From positions 2,399,717-2,463,716 of the forward strand of contig NC_071330.1 of NCBI RefSeq assembly GCF_010183535.1: DNA of 64,000 nucleotides. Direction: 5' to 3'. The position numbers were made by a program, and so were the translations under genes. The notes below the pieces were generated by a model, which was not told where the DNA came from, ran no database searches, and saw nothing but the letters and a program-made list of their open reading frames with translations. The stretch comes from Caenorhabditis remanei (Eukaryota; Nematoda; Chromadorea; Rhabditida; Rhabditidae). Below, piece after piece: positions 33,692 to 45,171 of the stretch. Each line of letters begins with the position of its first letter. Within the stretch, counting starts at the first letter, position 1.

Positions 33692-36600
33692 CTACATTTT
33701 CTCTTCTTTAGGTTCTCTCAACATGTTGGCACCACCATCTTCGTTATCTTCATCGTCACCAGAAAGAAGATCTTCAGAACTCCATTCTGAATCGAAATTT
33801 TCCGAATCCGTGTCGTCATCCGAGTCGTCATCAGATTCATCGTCAGTACTCTCCACGCCAGCTTGCCGATTAAAAGCAGAAACAACATCAAAATCTTCTT
33901 GTTTGATGACGTTGACTGGTGGTTGATATTTTTGCTCCAATTCATCATCTGAATCTTCCTCTTCTTTGATAGCTGGTGGCTGATCTTCTTTCTCCAATTC
34001 ATCTCCCAAATCATCATAATTTTCAGCCTCAATAGAACTCTCGTAATCTGGTTCCTCCAACTTCACCCTCTCCTCCGATTCGGGAGTCTTTGACGAGACC
34101 TTCTGATTGTTTTTGAAATCTTTATAGTAAATCTTTGGAATATCCTCCTCCTTGATAACATCTACTCCTCGTTCTCTATCCAATCGTCGTCTCATCGAGA
34201 AGTAACCGAGAGCCTGAAAATTTGTCAAGTTTTATGCAGACCCGCTAGGGAATGGTCTGAATGAAGGTTGATGTTTTAAAGGCGTATTGTGGTCTGTTGT
34301 GATGTTTTCATACCATAATGTATGAGTTTCGGCGAGTTCATTTTCATAGTTCAAAAATTTTTTAATTCCGTCCACAGCCCGCTGAGAGCGATCGCCGAAA
34401 AGTTTAGTCATTGAGATGGCTGAAGAAAATTGGTGGCCGTGGCCTAGAAATTCTACGTCGGCAGCGTTGATTTTTTCATTTTGACGGTATTTTTGATTAT
34501 TTTTGTTATATTTCTTCAATAAATTCGATAGAATACGGCAAATATTGATAGAAAAACACCAAAAACTATCGAAAATAACGCCAAAAATGGCAGAATACTG
34601 AAAAAAAACCAACGGAAAGTTTGGTCAGCGAGAATTTTCTGGAAATTTCACTTGGGTAAAGTTGTTTTCTCAGTATTCTGCCATTTCTAGCGTTATTTTC
34701 GATAGTTTTTGGTGTTTTTCTATCAATATTTTCCGTATTCTATCGAATTTATTGAAGAAATATAACAAAAATAATCGAAAATACCGTCAAAATTCAAAAA
34801 ATCAACGCTGCCGACGTCGAATTTCTAGGCCACGGCCACCAATTTTCTTCGGCCATCTCAATGACCAAACTTTCCGGCGCTCGCTCTCAGTGGGTTGTGT
34901 ACCGAATTAAAAAATTCTTGAACTATGAAAATGAACTCGCCGAAACTCATACATTATGGTATGAAAACATCACAACAGTACGCCTTTAAAATTGTTCACA
35001 AAATCAAAAATGACCACTTTTGCATTGGATTCTCACAAAATGTGTTGTCCTAAACCACTTGTACCCGGCTGTACCTTCTAACTGTTAAAGACTCAAACTT
35101 GTACAAAATAATCACTTACGTGACGGAACTCCACTTTGGTTCTTTCAATTATTTCAGCTGCTTCCGTCACCGACTCGACAAAAGTCCTCTTAAAATATTC
35201 CGTTTCCAGTAATCTCATTGTGGTGGGGAGGGTGTCAATCTGTTGTCCATCCGACAGATATTTCTTTAATATCCTTGTTCTTGAGTTGAACGCAAACGTG
35301 TGAAACTGAAATTTGGTATCATTTGGAAGAATCTTTTTATAAATTGACTCACCGTTTGCGGTTTCACTTTGAACTGTTTACCCCACGCTCTCGCTTGTGA
35401 AGCGGTAACGAATGGATTTCGCTCAAACGCGGGTTCAATCGTCTTCATTATTGGTTGAGTAAGTACCATTTTCAAATCATTAAGCGTCTTTCCTTCGGTC
35501 AATGGATTTTGACAAATGTAATGATTGATCTGAATTAAAGAAATTACCAATTCAATAAAATACTAAAACCCTACTTTTGATTTGGACCAGAATAATGTAT
35601 TTATCAAGACACCGTTTCCACATTCACGGTAGTAAGGATTCTCCTTGAGAACCTTTTCGATTATTGGAATGGCTTCTTCTTCAGTGAGCGGGGTTCCAGC
35701 TGGTCGACGTTCGTCCTGTAATATAACAGTTAGTAAACTTTTCTAATTCAAGCGCTCTCTTTATTAAGAAAAGGGTATCCTACATGAAAACTTCACTGGA
35801 ATTAGGAATGACACAGAAAAAGATTCAGATTGTCGCAATACTGTTGTCGAGAGCTGACTAGGCATAAAAACATTTTAACACTGCCTCTTTGTTTTTAGAA
35901 AAATCGAAAAAATCGGAAAAATGCCTTATTTCGAGTGGATTTTTCAACTGAAAATGTTGGAGAAATATCTCAAACTAGCTTAATTTAGGACGAAGATTCT
36001 GAATTGATAATTCTAGCTTTTGATTTTCTAATTTTTCTAACTTTTTATGAGTGGCTTCGTATTTAAATCCAATAGATTGGAGTCATTTTTCAAAAATTTT
36101 CACGTGAACTCGAGTGGGGTAGCAGCGCCTAGGCTGGTAAGCTATAAGATGGATATTGTCTCCTTTTGAAAATCTATCCTCACTAGGGAAGGATCCCGAG
36201 TCGAGATGGAGTCACTGGTCGAGATATATATCACTAGAAAGGAAATTTTGCGCTGATTTCAAATCTGTATTCTGTTTTTGCTGAACGATCTCGTGTAAAA
36301 AGTTATTCGCGTTTTTGTGGCTTCTCAGTGCAAAAATGAGCATTTTCAAGACACCCGAAATTAACGTTTTTCTGATTTCTTTCAAATTTTTTTGTGTTTT
36401 ACGTATTAGTACGGATAGAAAGATGATTTTTGCATAGTTTGATTTCAAAATTTATTTTCAGAAAAATTTTTGTGGAGTTTCATAAATTGTCAAAAATGAC
36501 GCATCTACAATAAATTTGTCTGAAAATTTTCTAAACTTCCAACGCAAACAATACAAACTACATGATTGGAAATACACGTACAGCACAAAAAAATTTGAAA

Positions 36601-39600
36601 AAAATGAGAAAAAAGTCATTTTTGGGAGTCTTGAAAATGCTCATTTTTGCACTGAGAAGCCACAAAAACGCGAATAACTTTTTTTACGAGATCGTTTAGC
36701 AAAAACAGAATACAGATTTGAAATCAGCGCAAAATTTCCGTTCTAGTGATATATATCTCGACTTGTAACTCTATCTTGACTCGGGATCCTTCCCTAGTCA
36801 GTGTAAATTCCATTCCCTTGACCCCATTAGAACCAGAAAGAGTCAATCTTACCTTTTCCTCCTTGCTTTCCTTTCTCCTCTTTCTACTGTTTTCTCTATG
36901 TTGTTTTCTCATTCTCTTCGCATATTCTGGATCTATTTGTTTTAGCTTGAATCTTCGGATGAAGGTGTAAACCTATTAAATATAATATTTGAGAGATGTA
37001 TGTTTCCCCCAACCTCTTTCATACCTGGTACCCGTTCAAATTGATCTCCTTTGCCCACTCTTTGCTTTGTTTCATTGTAATTTCATGACCCTCGTTGAGT
37101 TTTCCAACCATGAAGTTCCTCTGTTCTTCACTGAATTTGAACGGCGGCGGCTTGTTTGACTGTAATTATTGAAATCGTTTCAAGTTTACAAATACTTGAA
37201 GAAACTAATAATTTTACGGTCTATACTTTATTCTCACCTCAAGTCTCAACCGTCGTTTTCTATCTCTTTCCCATGCTTTGTTCTTTTCTTTCATCTCTTT
37301 CCATTTCTCCGGATCCTTCTCTTTCATTCTTCTTATCACAAACCAATTGGTCACCTGAAATCTTGTATTGCTGACTACAGTTGCCGGTGGCATGATTCCC
37401 CCATAACCCTGTGGCAGAGTTGCGCGGAAGTGATTTCTTCTAAAACGGAAGTCGGAAGTAAAATTTTCACAACGGAAGTCGGAAGTAAAATTTTGAAAAC
37501 GGAAGTCGGAAGTGAAAAACGCCCGTAAGTCGGAAGTCGGAAGTAGATTTTTTCGCAAAGATTCAAAAACTCCGAGAAAAAGTTCATAAAATTGCCGAAA
37601 ATCAGTGAAAAATTAGTTTCTGGCAGAAGAAAAGCCTATTTTCTGTCCTTTTAGACCATTTTTCCTTGTATTTCTGCAAAATATACTTTTCGGAAATTCT
37701 ACAATTATGGAATGACGGAAGTAAACATCCAAAAACGGAAGTCGGAAGTCGGAAGTAAAATTTTCCAAACCAGGTATGTGCCCGGGTGGCGTTGAGCGCC
37801 TCGCATTTTCAGCCGAAATTTGAAAATGCGACGAGTGAGAGTGTGCGAAATGGAGAGACGCAGACACACTCTCTCTCGTCGCATTTTCACCCACTTTGAA
37901 ATCTTTCAGCGCCCAAAGCGCCTCCATAGGCACATCCCTGTTCCAAACGGAAGTAGGAAGCAGGAAGTCGGAAGTGAAAAACGGCCCGGAAGTCGGAAGT
38001 CGGAATTCCGCGCAACTCTGCCCTGTGGCTATCCGAGTCATCACATAAAATACAGAACGCTTTTAAGTGGACACGTGCACTCCACGTGGTAACAAGTAGT
38101 TTTCTGAAGCCGGTTGGTTTTCAGAGTTAGTTCTGGTTTTAGATTTTGTGTTTTATCCCTGTTTTACTCTTATTTCTTGGAAAAAATTAAATATAGTTAT
38201 TGAAAGAAACTGTGTTATTGTCGTCTGCTTTCATCAAAAATCAGAACCCGATCACCCCGTATTCATACCAGAGTTGCATGGAAGTGAAAATTTCTTATCC
38301 GGAAGTCGGAAGTCGGAAAAGAAAAAAACGCCCGGAAGTCGGAAGTCGGAAGTCGGAATTAGATTTTTTCGCAAAGATTCAAAAACTCCTAGAAAAAGTT
38401 CATAAAATTCGCGAAAATCAGTGGAAAATTAGTTTTTGGCTGAAAAAAAAACGCCTATTTTCTGTCCATTTAGACCATTTTTCCATATTTTCAGCGAAAT
38501 TTACTTTCCGAAATTCCATGTAATGACGGAAGTCGGAAGTGAAATTTCTTATCCGGAAGTCGGAAGTCGGAATTCCATGCAACTCTCAACTCTACTCTAT
38601 TTTCGAATTTTTGACATTTTTTCGCGAAAAAGTCAAATTTAATTCCATGCAACTCTACTTTACTCGATGCGCCGTGTGTATTAACTCACCGTTTTCAAAA
38701 TCAGATTATTGGCAGCAGCCACCTCTCTCTTCCGTTCAGTCGACGGATTCTGATTCGCGTTGAACTCTTCTTCTAACTTCAGTCTGATATCCGGGGTAAC
38801 ATGCGAATATTTGCCCGAATTCTTTTCCTTATTCCTTTGATATCTGAAGAACCAAGACACCTGAAATGAACATTTTCATTCAAATCGATTTCCTCCAGGG
38901 TTGGGAAATTCCGGCCCATAATCCAAGGGTACATTGAAAAAGGGTACATCTATGAAAAATTTGATCATGGGGTACATTGAATCAAAGGGCACAGTGAATC
39001 TTAGGGTACATCGAGGAGCTATGATCATGGGGTACATCTATAGGGTTATCATAGGGTACATCGAGACGGAATTTTCATAAAATTTCAGAATTCTCACAGC
39101 TTTCATCAAATTTCGAGAAAAGCTCTACAGACGTAGTTCGAGGAACATATTATTGCTGTTTTCAGAGGGATGACATAATAAGATTTAGCATTTAAGAAGA
39201 CGCTTGAATTAATTATAGAAACTCCAATATGATTATCTTCCAAATGGCTGTTGGAGTAGTTTATATGTTTGTCGTCCTTCTCAAAACAGCAATAATATGT
39301 TCCTCGAACTACGTCTGTAGAGCTTTTCTCGAAATTTGATGAAAACTGTGAGAATTCTGAAATTTTATGAAAATTCCGTCTCGATGTACCCTATGATAAC
39401 CCTATAGATGTACCCCATGATCATAGCTCCTCGATGTACCCTTGGATTATGGGCTGGAAATTCCGGGCCGGGCAGGGCTGACTGAAAAATTTTCCTCGGC
39501 CCGGCTCCTGTAGAAATTTGAATATTGTTGAAAATTTTTTTGATTTTTTGCAAAAAAACGTCGAATTTTCTACTATTTTTTGGAAAACCTATAAAAACTG

Positions 39601-41016
39601 AAGCTTACAAGAATTTCGACTATTTTTTTATAAAAATTTTCAAAAAATTGTGAAAAAATTGTGCACATTTTTGAAGCCGGGCCGGGCTGAGGTTCAGGAG
39701 TCGGCCTTCCCAACCCTGATTTCCTCCTCTAAACTCACTCTTCTCTGCTTCTTTTTCAGCACTTTTGCAATCTCTTTTATCATTTGTCTCGAGGGATTCG
39801 GTTCTTGTTTATAGATATCCATGAGAGTTGTTCTCTCATCCCACTTCTCAATATTTTCAGTCAGTGGGGAGGAATTTTCTTGGGGAGGCTCCGGTTTGCC
39901 ACTTTTTCTCTTTTTTTTCGTCGCCTTCTTCTTCTGGAAATTTCTTGTTTTTTTTTTGCAATATTAGCTCGGGACAGTTCTTACAACAGCTTTTTCAACT
40001 TTTGATGTGGGCTCTTCTTTAGATTCAGAAGGCGGGAAAGATGGGGGTGCAAACTTTCGAAGGATATTTCTCAACTTTTCTTCAGTAAATTCTGGATTTG
40101 TTGCCTTGGCGGCAATCCGACGGGAAGACTGAACAATTACAAAAACATGTATTGCAGACTGATATATTGCAAACTCACCTGAGAAGTTTCCAGATCCTTC
40201 TTCCGTTTTGGGGGCGGAGCTTCATCATCAGAAGAGTCTGATGATGGAAGACAGTAGGGGGTGGAGGGAACGGCTCGACGGGTCGATGTCCTCCTCTTCT
40301 GGAATCATTTGCATGTAAAAACGTTGAGACTGTTTCACAGTGTTTCATAAATCACACAGATACACGTAGAGTCCCGAAGAACCTCAACGTTGAATAAATT
40401 CTAATGTTCACCACGGTATGCACAGAAGTTTCTAAAGTTCACCGCTACGACAATGTGTAACCCCCTTGGCAATAGAGCGCGTTCGCATAGGTTCTTCGGG
40501 ACTCTACGTGACAGATCTCTATTTTTTAAACCCCCCTACCCATAAAAAGTTTCAAAAGTACGGTTGTCGCAACGAGACCCACACCTTGGTGCGAGCACAG
40601 GGGTGCGAGACGTGAGGTTCGCAACGAAAAATTTTGAATTTACCGGTCGAGTCGCGTTGCGTGCGCGTCGCGTTTTTCATTAGTGGATACGACAAACACC
40701 CGCTAAACTTGAACTTGGCGCTCAGCCAAGTCTGTTTTTGGGACCACTGTGCGACGGAGCGCGTTTACGCGACCTCGAGGGCCGAATTTTGAGTGAGCGG
40801 TCAGTCACCGGCTAATTGGTAATACAAAAATTTAAAAATATTAATTTCTTTTTTTAATTTCGAAAAAAAGACGAGTTTTCGATTAAAAGTCGAACGATTA
40901 TATGATTTTCGAGTCTTTTTTCAATCAAAATTTCCGAATATTTTAGAAAAAGTGAATAAAACGCTTACCGGTGTTGGAGATTCAGAAGATTCTTGAATTT
41001 TCCTAGGACGAACCAT
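33692..41016 (-). CDS. Multi-homeodomain protein with six homeodomain-like repeats, 691 aa
   Basis: Twelve exons: 41016-40969, 40298-40179, 40128-39985, 39933-39739, 38860-38690, 37354-37238, 37159-37025, 36972-36853, 35715-35575, 35529-35353, 35305-35120, 34213-33692. Each is a multiple of three, all introns phase 0, total 691 aa. The start MVRPRKIQESSES follows TTTTCAG directly. Six repeats have a helix-3 core just after an intron: VSWFFRYQRNKEK, VTNWFVIRRMKEK, VYTFIRRFKLKQ, INHYICQNP, FHTFAFNSRTR, ALGYFSMRRRLDRE. Each is preceded by 40-55 residues with helix 1-2 pattern, e.g. RTTLMDIYKQEPNPSRQMIK. The first three are the best, with W/F and R at expected positions; the last three are divergent. 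N-terminus is basic (KKKATKKKRKS); C-terminus strongly acidic (DDESDDDSDDDTDSENFDSE). Likely a nuclear DNA-binding protein, comparable with multi-homeodomain CEH proteins of worms; orthology not assigned. Confidence 0.8.
34276..34989. mobile_element. TTAA-flanked 714-bp fold-back element in the last intron
   Basis: Ends TTAAAGGCGTA and TACGCCTTTAA. Arms of about 340 bp are near-perfect inverse copies, e.g. CATACCATAATGTATGAG / CTCATACATTATGGTATG and TCAGTATTCTGCCATTT. TTAA duplication plus TTAAAGG termini fit the T2/Kolobok type. No coding sequence. Confidence 0.75.
36183..36797. mobile_element. CTAGGGAA palindromic MITE (copy B)
   Basis: Ends CTAGGGAAGGATCCCGAGTC and GACTCGGGATCCTTCCCTAG, flanked by TCA on both sides. 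Arms pair over more than 150 bp, including GAAATTTTGCGCTGATTTCA / TGAAATCAGCGCAAAATTTC and GCTCATTTTTGCACTGAGAA. It lies in the intron between the third and fourth homeodomain repeats. Confidence 0.8.
37415..38020. mobile_element. hAT-like MITE, CAGAGTTGCGCGG ends, GGAAGTC core
   Basis: Ends CAGAGTTGCGCGGAAG and TTCCGCGCAACTCTG flanked by CCCTGTGG on both sides (perfect 8-bp duplication). The core consists of GGAAGTCGGAAGT repeats. A second hAT-like MITE (37771-37940) is nested inside. Confidence 0.85.
37771..37940. mobile_element. 170-bp hAT-like MITE, CAGGTATGTGCC ends (copy 1, nested)
   Basis: Ends CAGGTATGTGCC and GGCACATCCCTG flanked by TTCCAAAC twice (8 bp). Internal palindrome around GAGAGTGTGCGAAATGGAGA. 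It has the same length as, and is a close inverted match of, the copy at 42216-42385. Confidence 0.85.
38269..38660. mobile_element. hAT-like MITE relative, CAGAGTTGCATGG end, GGAAGTC core
   Basis: Left end CAGAGTTGCATGGAAGTG after ATTCATAC; right-end matches CCATGCAACTCT occur at about 38575 and again at about 38645, and neither has a matching 8-bp duplication. It seems to be a rearranged copy of the 37415 family lying in the same intron. Confidence 0.6.
38896..39718. mobile_element. hAT-like MITE, CAGGGTTGGGAA ends, with nested palindrome
   Basis: Ends CAGGGTTGGGAA and TTCCCAACCCTG flanked by ATTTCCTC on both sides (perfect 8 bp). Inside, 38916-39455 is a second palindrome with arms CCATAATCCAAGGGTACAT / GATGTACCCTTGGATTATGG and tandem GGGTACATC words. 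The host part of the core carries GGGCCGGGC. It sits in the intron between exons 4 and 5 of the homeodomain gene. Confidence 0.85.
40373..40510. mobile_element. Small palindromic MITE, CACGTAGAGTCCCGAAG ends
   Basis: CACGTAGAGTCCCGAAGAACCT at the left and AGGTTCTTCGGGACTCTACGTG at the right are perfect inverse repeats, 138 bp overall. No convincing target duplication. Confidence 0.65.
40511..40968. other. First intron of the homeodomain gene, repeat remnant
   Basis: Contains a decayed relative of the 33439 palindrome (CGAGTCGCGTTGCGTGCGCG at about 40649) followed by AT-rich DNA. Nothing coding is seen. Confidence 0.5.
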
Positions 41017-41926
41017 CTGAAAATGACAGATATTGTAAATCGTATGCAAGAAGAGGCGGGAGAAGAGGGATAGCAAGAGAGATAATAAGAGTAAATGTCG
41101 AATACGCTCGGTCTCCCATCTGCTCTGCTGGTGGGAGGTCAACGATTTATTGATTTTTCGCGTTCCGTGTTTTGTGGAGACACGGACCTCGACGGGGAGA
41201 TGTTATCTGTCTTGTACGCGCTTAGAATCATAGTTGTCAAGGCCCGGCCCGGAAAATTGGCGCCAAAGTTCAAAATTCAAAAAAATTTTTGAATTTTTTT
41301 CGCGAAAAAGTTTAATTTTCGACCATCATTCAGAATTAGAAGAAATTCTGAAAAATCATCAAAAATAGTCACATTTTCGATGAAAAATTGAAAAAATTTC
41401 AAAAAAATTGGAAAAAAGTCGTCGGAAAAAAGATGAATAGAGAAAAAAAACATGCTCCCACTTGATTTCCGCCAACTTTTTTGAGCTGTTTCAGCTATTT
41501 CAACGATTCGAAGAAGAAGAAAAACGAGCTAAAATTTTAAATCTTCGAAAATTTTGGAGAACGTTCAAAACGAACACCTAAAATATCGCTATACGAGAAA
41601 AAAGATCAAGTTGAAGAACAAAAAATAATTCAATTATTATATAAGGAACACAAAAGTTTGATAGAAAAGAGAGAGAGAGAGGAAAGAGAACACCCAGATC
41701 CCGTTTTTAGATAGAAAATGATGGAAAAGCGCTCTATTGATAATTTCAGTAGAACGCAAAAAAGAAAAAAAACTGCACTTGAGAAAGGCAAGACAGGAGA
41801 GAATGGTGGGCGATAGATAATAGATAGAAATCTTTGGAATTAAAATGTAAAGTGGGCGGGTGACAACAAGAGGGTACCCAAAGAAATGATTTAAGGAATG
41901 ATCGAATACAAATATAAATAAGAAAT
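41017..41926. other. Intergenic region between homeodomain gene and derlin
   Basis: Holds a truncated hAT-like MITE end (CATAGTTGTCAAGGCCCGGC at 41229-41248, right end missing), GA-rich tracts near 41660-41690 and the presumed promoter of the homeodomain gene. The derlin 3' UTR comes in from the right. No exon is supported. Confidence 0.5.
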
Positions 41927-44900
41927 CTAATTATTCTGTGGCTCCGCCCCCTCGGCGTCCTCGATTCCCCACTCGAATCCGCCGGGTCTCTCGTCTTCGG
42001 CCAGTGGTTCCGGACGTCTCTCGTCAAAAAGATAACACAACCATTGGGGAGTCTTCAGGAATCGACGACCGTGCTCTTGGAATGGGAAGACGTCTTCGAG
42101 GAAGAAGTAGATGTGACCACACGCGATTCCTGGAACCATAAATGAATGGTGGCCGAGGATTCAGAATTTGAGTTTCTAGGCCACTGACGTTTGGGCATTC
42201 TTGGAGCCCTTTGATCAGGGATGTGCCTATGGAGGCGCTTTGGGCGTTGAAAGATTTCAAAGTGGGCGAAAATGCGACGAGAGAGAGTGTGTCTGCGTCT
42301 CTCCATTTCGCACACTCTTTCTCGTCGCATTTTCAAATTTCGGCTGAAAATGCGAGGCGCTCAACGCCACCCGGGCACATACCTGCCTTTGATATTGTGC
42401 GCTCTACTGATGAATGCGACTATAAGATTACTGTAGAGGCTGGCATCGTGCCAATTTTCACATTTCCAAGTGTGGCTTGGGTTTCTAGGCCACTGACCTA
42501 GAAACCCAAATTCCATAGTTGTCAAGGCCCGGTAGAAAATTTTCAAGGACCGGCCCGGCCCGAAGGCCCGGCTTCAAAAAACGACCCTTTTTTTCCAATT
42601 TTTTCCAATTTTTCATCGGAAATGTGACCATTTTTGACTATTTTTCAGAATTTCTTCTAATTCTGACTGATAGTCGAAAATGTGACTTTTTCGCGAAAAA
42701 ATTCAAAAAAATTCAAAAAATTTGTAAAAATTTGAAAATTTGACTTTCGCGCCAATTTGCCCGGGCCGGGCCTTGACAACTATGCCAAATTCCCAGTAAG
42801 AAATGGAAAAATTAGAATGAAAGGCTCGTTTTTCAGAAGTGGACCGATGGCCTAACTTTTTAAATCGATTTTCTAGGCCATAGTGCTAAATTAAAGAGGT
42901 ATTGGCTGGAAATGAGTTTTTCAAAATCCCAAGACAGTGGCCAAGAAACTTCAAAGTTTGAAAGTTAGGCCTTTTTGCGAATTTCATAAAAATTGGTTCC
43001 GGTGGCCGAACTATTGTCATTTTTGGGTTTCTGTGCCACCAATGGACGGATCTTTTGATCGTTGCAAAAGTTCGGCCACCATTGGGGAGTACGGTAATCT
43101 TGCGAAATGGTGGCCTAACTTTTACAAATTTTGGGTTTCTAGGCCATTAAATCAAACATTTCACGGAATATCATAAATTTCGTCAACTATGTGGCCGTGG
43201 CCTAGAAAAGTTCGGCCACCAAGAAAAATCAACATGGCCTAGCTTTCCACCCACACGGATTCCTAGGCCACCAAATTGACCAATCCTTACCCATAAAATC
43301 GACGACAGCGTTATTTCCAAGAAGAAGTGAGAAAAGGAGAAGAACCCATGGGAGATAGGGGGCAGTGAACGTGAGGACACCGAAGAAATTCATCTGAATA
43401 TTCGGATTTCGACGACTCCAGATGTAGACCAGCATGATTGTGAACGCCTGACCGAGGAAGAGCACCTGGACGAATATTCCAGAGAGAATCTGAAATTATT
43501 CTGTCTGTCTGTGCATCCAGATGATCAGGGGTGAGCAAAATTTTTTTCTTCGGTTTTTTCGTATAGTTTTTGAAAAAATCATTCGAAAAATTTTGTAAAT
43601 TTTGACTGAAATTTTCAAAAATTGAAGCTCAGAACAGTGATTTTTCGATTTTTCTAAAATTTCTAATTTTGTGCTCAAAGCCATAGTTGTCAAGGCCCGG
43701 TTTCATAAAATGACCCTTTTTCGACATTTTTTCAATTTTTCATCGAAAATGTGACCATTTTTTACTATTTTTCAGAATTTCTTCTAATTCTGAATGATAG
43801 TCGAAAATTCGACTTTTTTCGCGAAAAAATTTCAAAAAATTTGAAAATTTGATTTTCGCGCCCATTTTCCCGGGCCGGGCCTTGACAACTATGCTCATAA
43901 CTGGTTTCTGTAGGTTTATCCTTAAACTAATTACAGTTTTGATACAAATTCAAGATGTTTGCCTCCAAAAAATTAATTATTTTCAGTCAGTTTTCTTGAA
44001 TTTTTTTCGAATTTTTTGATTTTTCAGTCAAAAATTTTTCGAAAAAGAAGTTTTTCGGAGAGGTTTTTCGCACCGCCCTGATATCCAGAAGTCCCTTACC
44101 ATTAAGACTCCACCAAACAGGAACATATAGACGAAATCAGCGCGTCTTCCTCTGAAAGATCCCTCCTCCAACATCATACAGTATCGATAAGTGAATATCA
44201 TATTGAATAAAAATGAGAAGCCGAATGATCCGAAGAAACAGAATGAGGTGATGAGACGCCAGAATTGATATTTTCGGACGATGAGTTCCCAGTTAAAGTA
44301 CAGATGGAATGGTGTCACGAACTCGAGGTGCTGAAAATGGAAATGATTGTGGTTGTGAGTGTGGCCTAGGTTTGGGAAGTTAGGCCATGACTTAACCTCG
44401 AGATTCTGTGAAAGTTAGGCCATGACCTAATTTTTAGATTCCGCCAAAGCTAGGCCACGGCTGACAAAAGGATGGCCTAGGTTTCGAAGTTAGGCCACCA
44501 CTTTTCAAACTACATACAATTTGATGGCGGAACTTTCTAGATGTCGGAAAGTCGCGACCGAGAATGGTGGCCTAGCTTTCGTAATATTGAAGACTTAGGT
44601 CACGTGTTATTTCACAGGAATATGGACTAGGCTTTCAGAGATTTTGGAAAACTAGGCTATCATCCTCATAATAGAATGGCCTAGAATTTCGTTTTTGTAA
44701 AATCTAAGCCATGAGTACAAAAAATCGATGACCTAACTTTCTACATTTTGGAAAGTTAGGCCACCACTTGAGCTTACGATAGGATGACCTAATTTTTTGA
44801 GAATCAAAAAATGCGGCCACCTATCGATGGCCTAACTTGCAATGACTGTGCAAAAGTTAGGCCATCAAACCATGACCTGACTTTCCCCATTTCGGAAATC

Positions 44901-45171
44901 TAGGTCACGCAAATAATTTGTGGCCTAACTTTTCTCTTAGTTGGAAACTTAGGCCATAAAAATTTAACACCATCGGAAAAACTACAGTTCCTTGGTGACC
45001 TAACTTTCTCCTAATTCGAAAACCTAGGCCACCTACCAGTGGCCTAACTTTCCGCTTTTTGTAATCCTAGGCCACAAAACTTACCACAGCGGTTGTCAGG
45101 AGTACGCATGCTCCAGTGTAGAACCGCGTCACCGGCGGCATTTCTTCCAGTGCGGCCACCACTCCGTTCAT
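41927..45171 (-). CDS. der-2: Derlin (ER-associated degradation), 239 aa
   Basis: Derlins are rhomboid-like ER membrane proteins that help retrotranslocate misfolded proteins for degradation by the proteasome with p97. Exons 45171-45085, 44330-44100, 43489-43291 and 42129-41927 join in phase to give 239 aa, a normal derlin length. Seen: [20 protein letters not shown] at the start; [20 protein letters not shown] followed by [37 protein letters not shown]; and [20 protein letters not shown] near the end, all derlin hallmarks (P-x-T-R-x-Y, WR in loop 1). There are several hydrophobic segments. The cytosolic tail ends [11 protein letters not shown]. It neighbours TRAP1 as in C. elegans R151.6/R151.7, which favours der-2 over the cup-2 paralogue. 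TTTTCAG lies directly before the ATG. Confidence 0.9.
42216..42385. mobile_element. 170-bp hAT-like MITE (copy 2)
   Basis: Ends CAGGGATGTGCC and GGCACATACCTG flanked by CCTTTGAT on both sides (perfect 8 bp). Inverted relative to 37771-37940 and nearly identical in sequence. Lies in the last derlin intron. Confidence 0.85.
42514..42784. mobile_element. hAT-like MITE, CATAGTTGTCAAGG ends, GGGCC core
   Basis: Ends CATAGTTGTCAAGGCCCGG and CCGGGCCTTGACAACTATG flanked by CCAAATTC twice (perfect 8 bp). Only 271 bp. In a derlin intron. Confidence 0.85.
42785..43290. repeat. GGCCTA / TAGGCC word array in a derlin intron
   Basis: About ten words of the type GGTGGCCTAACTTT, GGGTTTCTAGGCCA and AGTTCGGCCACC, spaced 20-60 bases with changing orientation. 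Similar text fills 44340-45070 and occurs near 7820-7960, 54675-54860 and 56275-56470. Confidence 0.75.
43682..43893. mobile_element. hAT-like MITE, CATAGTTGTCAAGG ends (decayed duplication)
   Basis: Ends CATAGTTGTCAAGGCCCGG and CCGGGCCTTGACAACTATG. The flanks CTCAAAGC and CTCATAAC match at six of eight positions, so the copy is older than the one at 42514. Confidence 0.7.
44331..45084. repeat. First derlin intron, dense GGCCTA word array
   Basis: More than twenty words alternate between GGCCTAACTTTC and GAAAGTTAGGCCA. Many neighbours are inverse copies that could form small hairpins. No exon is visible. Confidence 0.75.

Noticed and set aside
35305..35353. Retention of the 47-base intron giving a helix-like VSQFIKRFFQ sequence
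   Set aside because: The retained frame stops soon after, while splicing at GTGAGT ... TTTCAG keeps phase 0 and leads into the next repeat, as at every other homeodomain.
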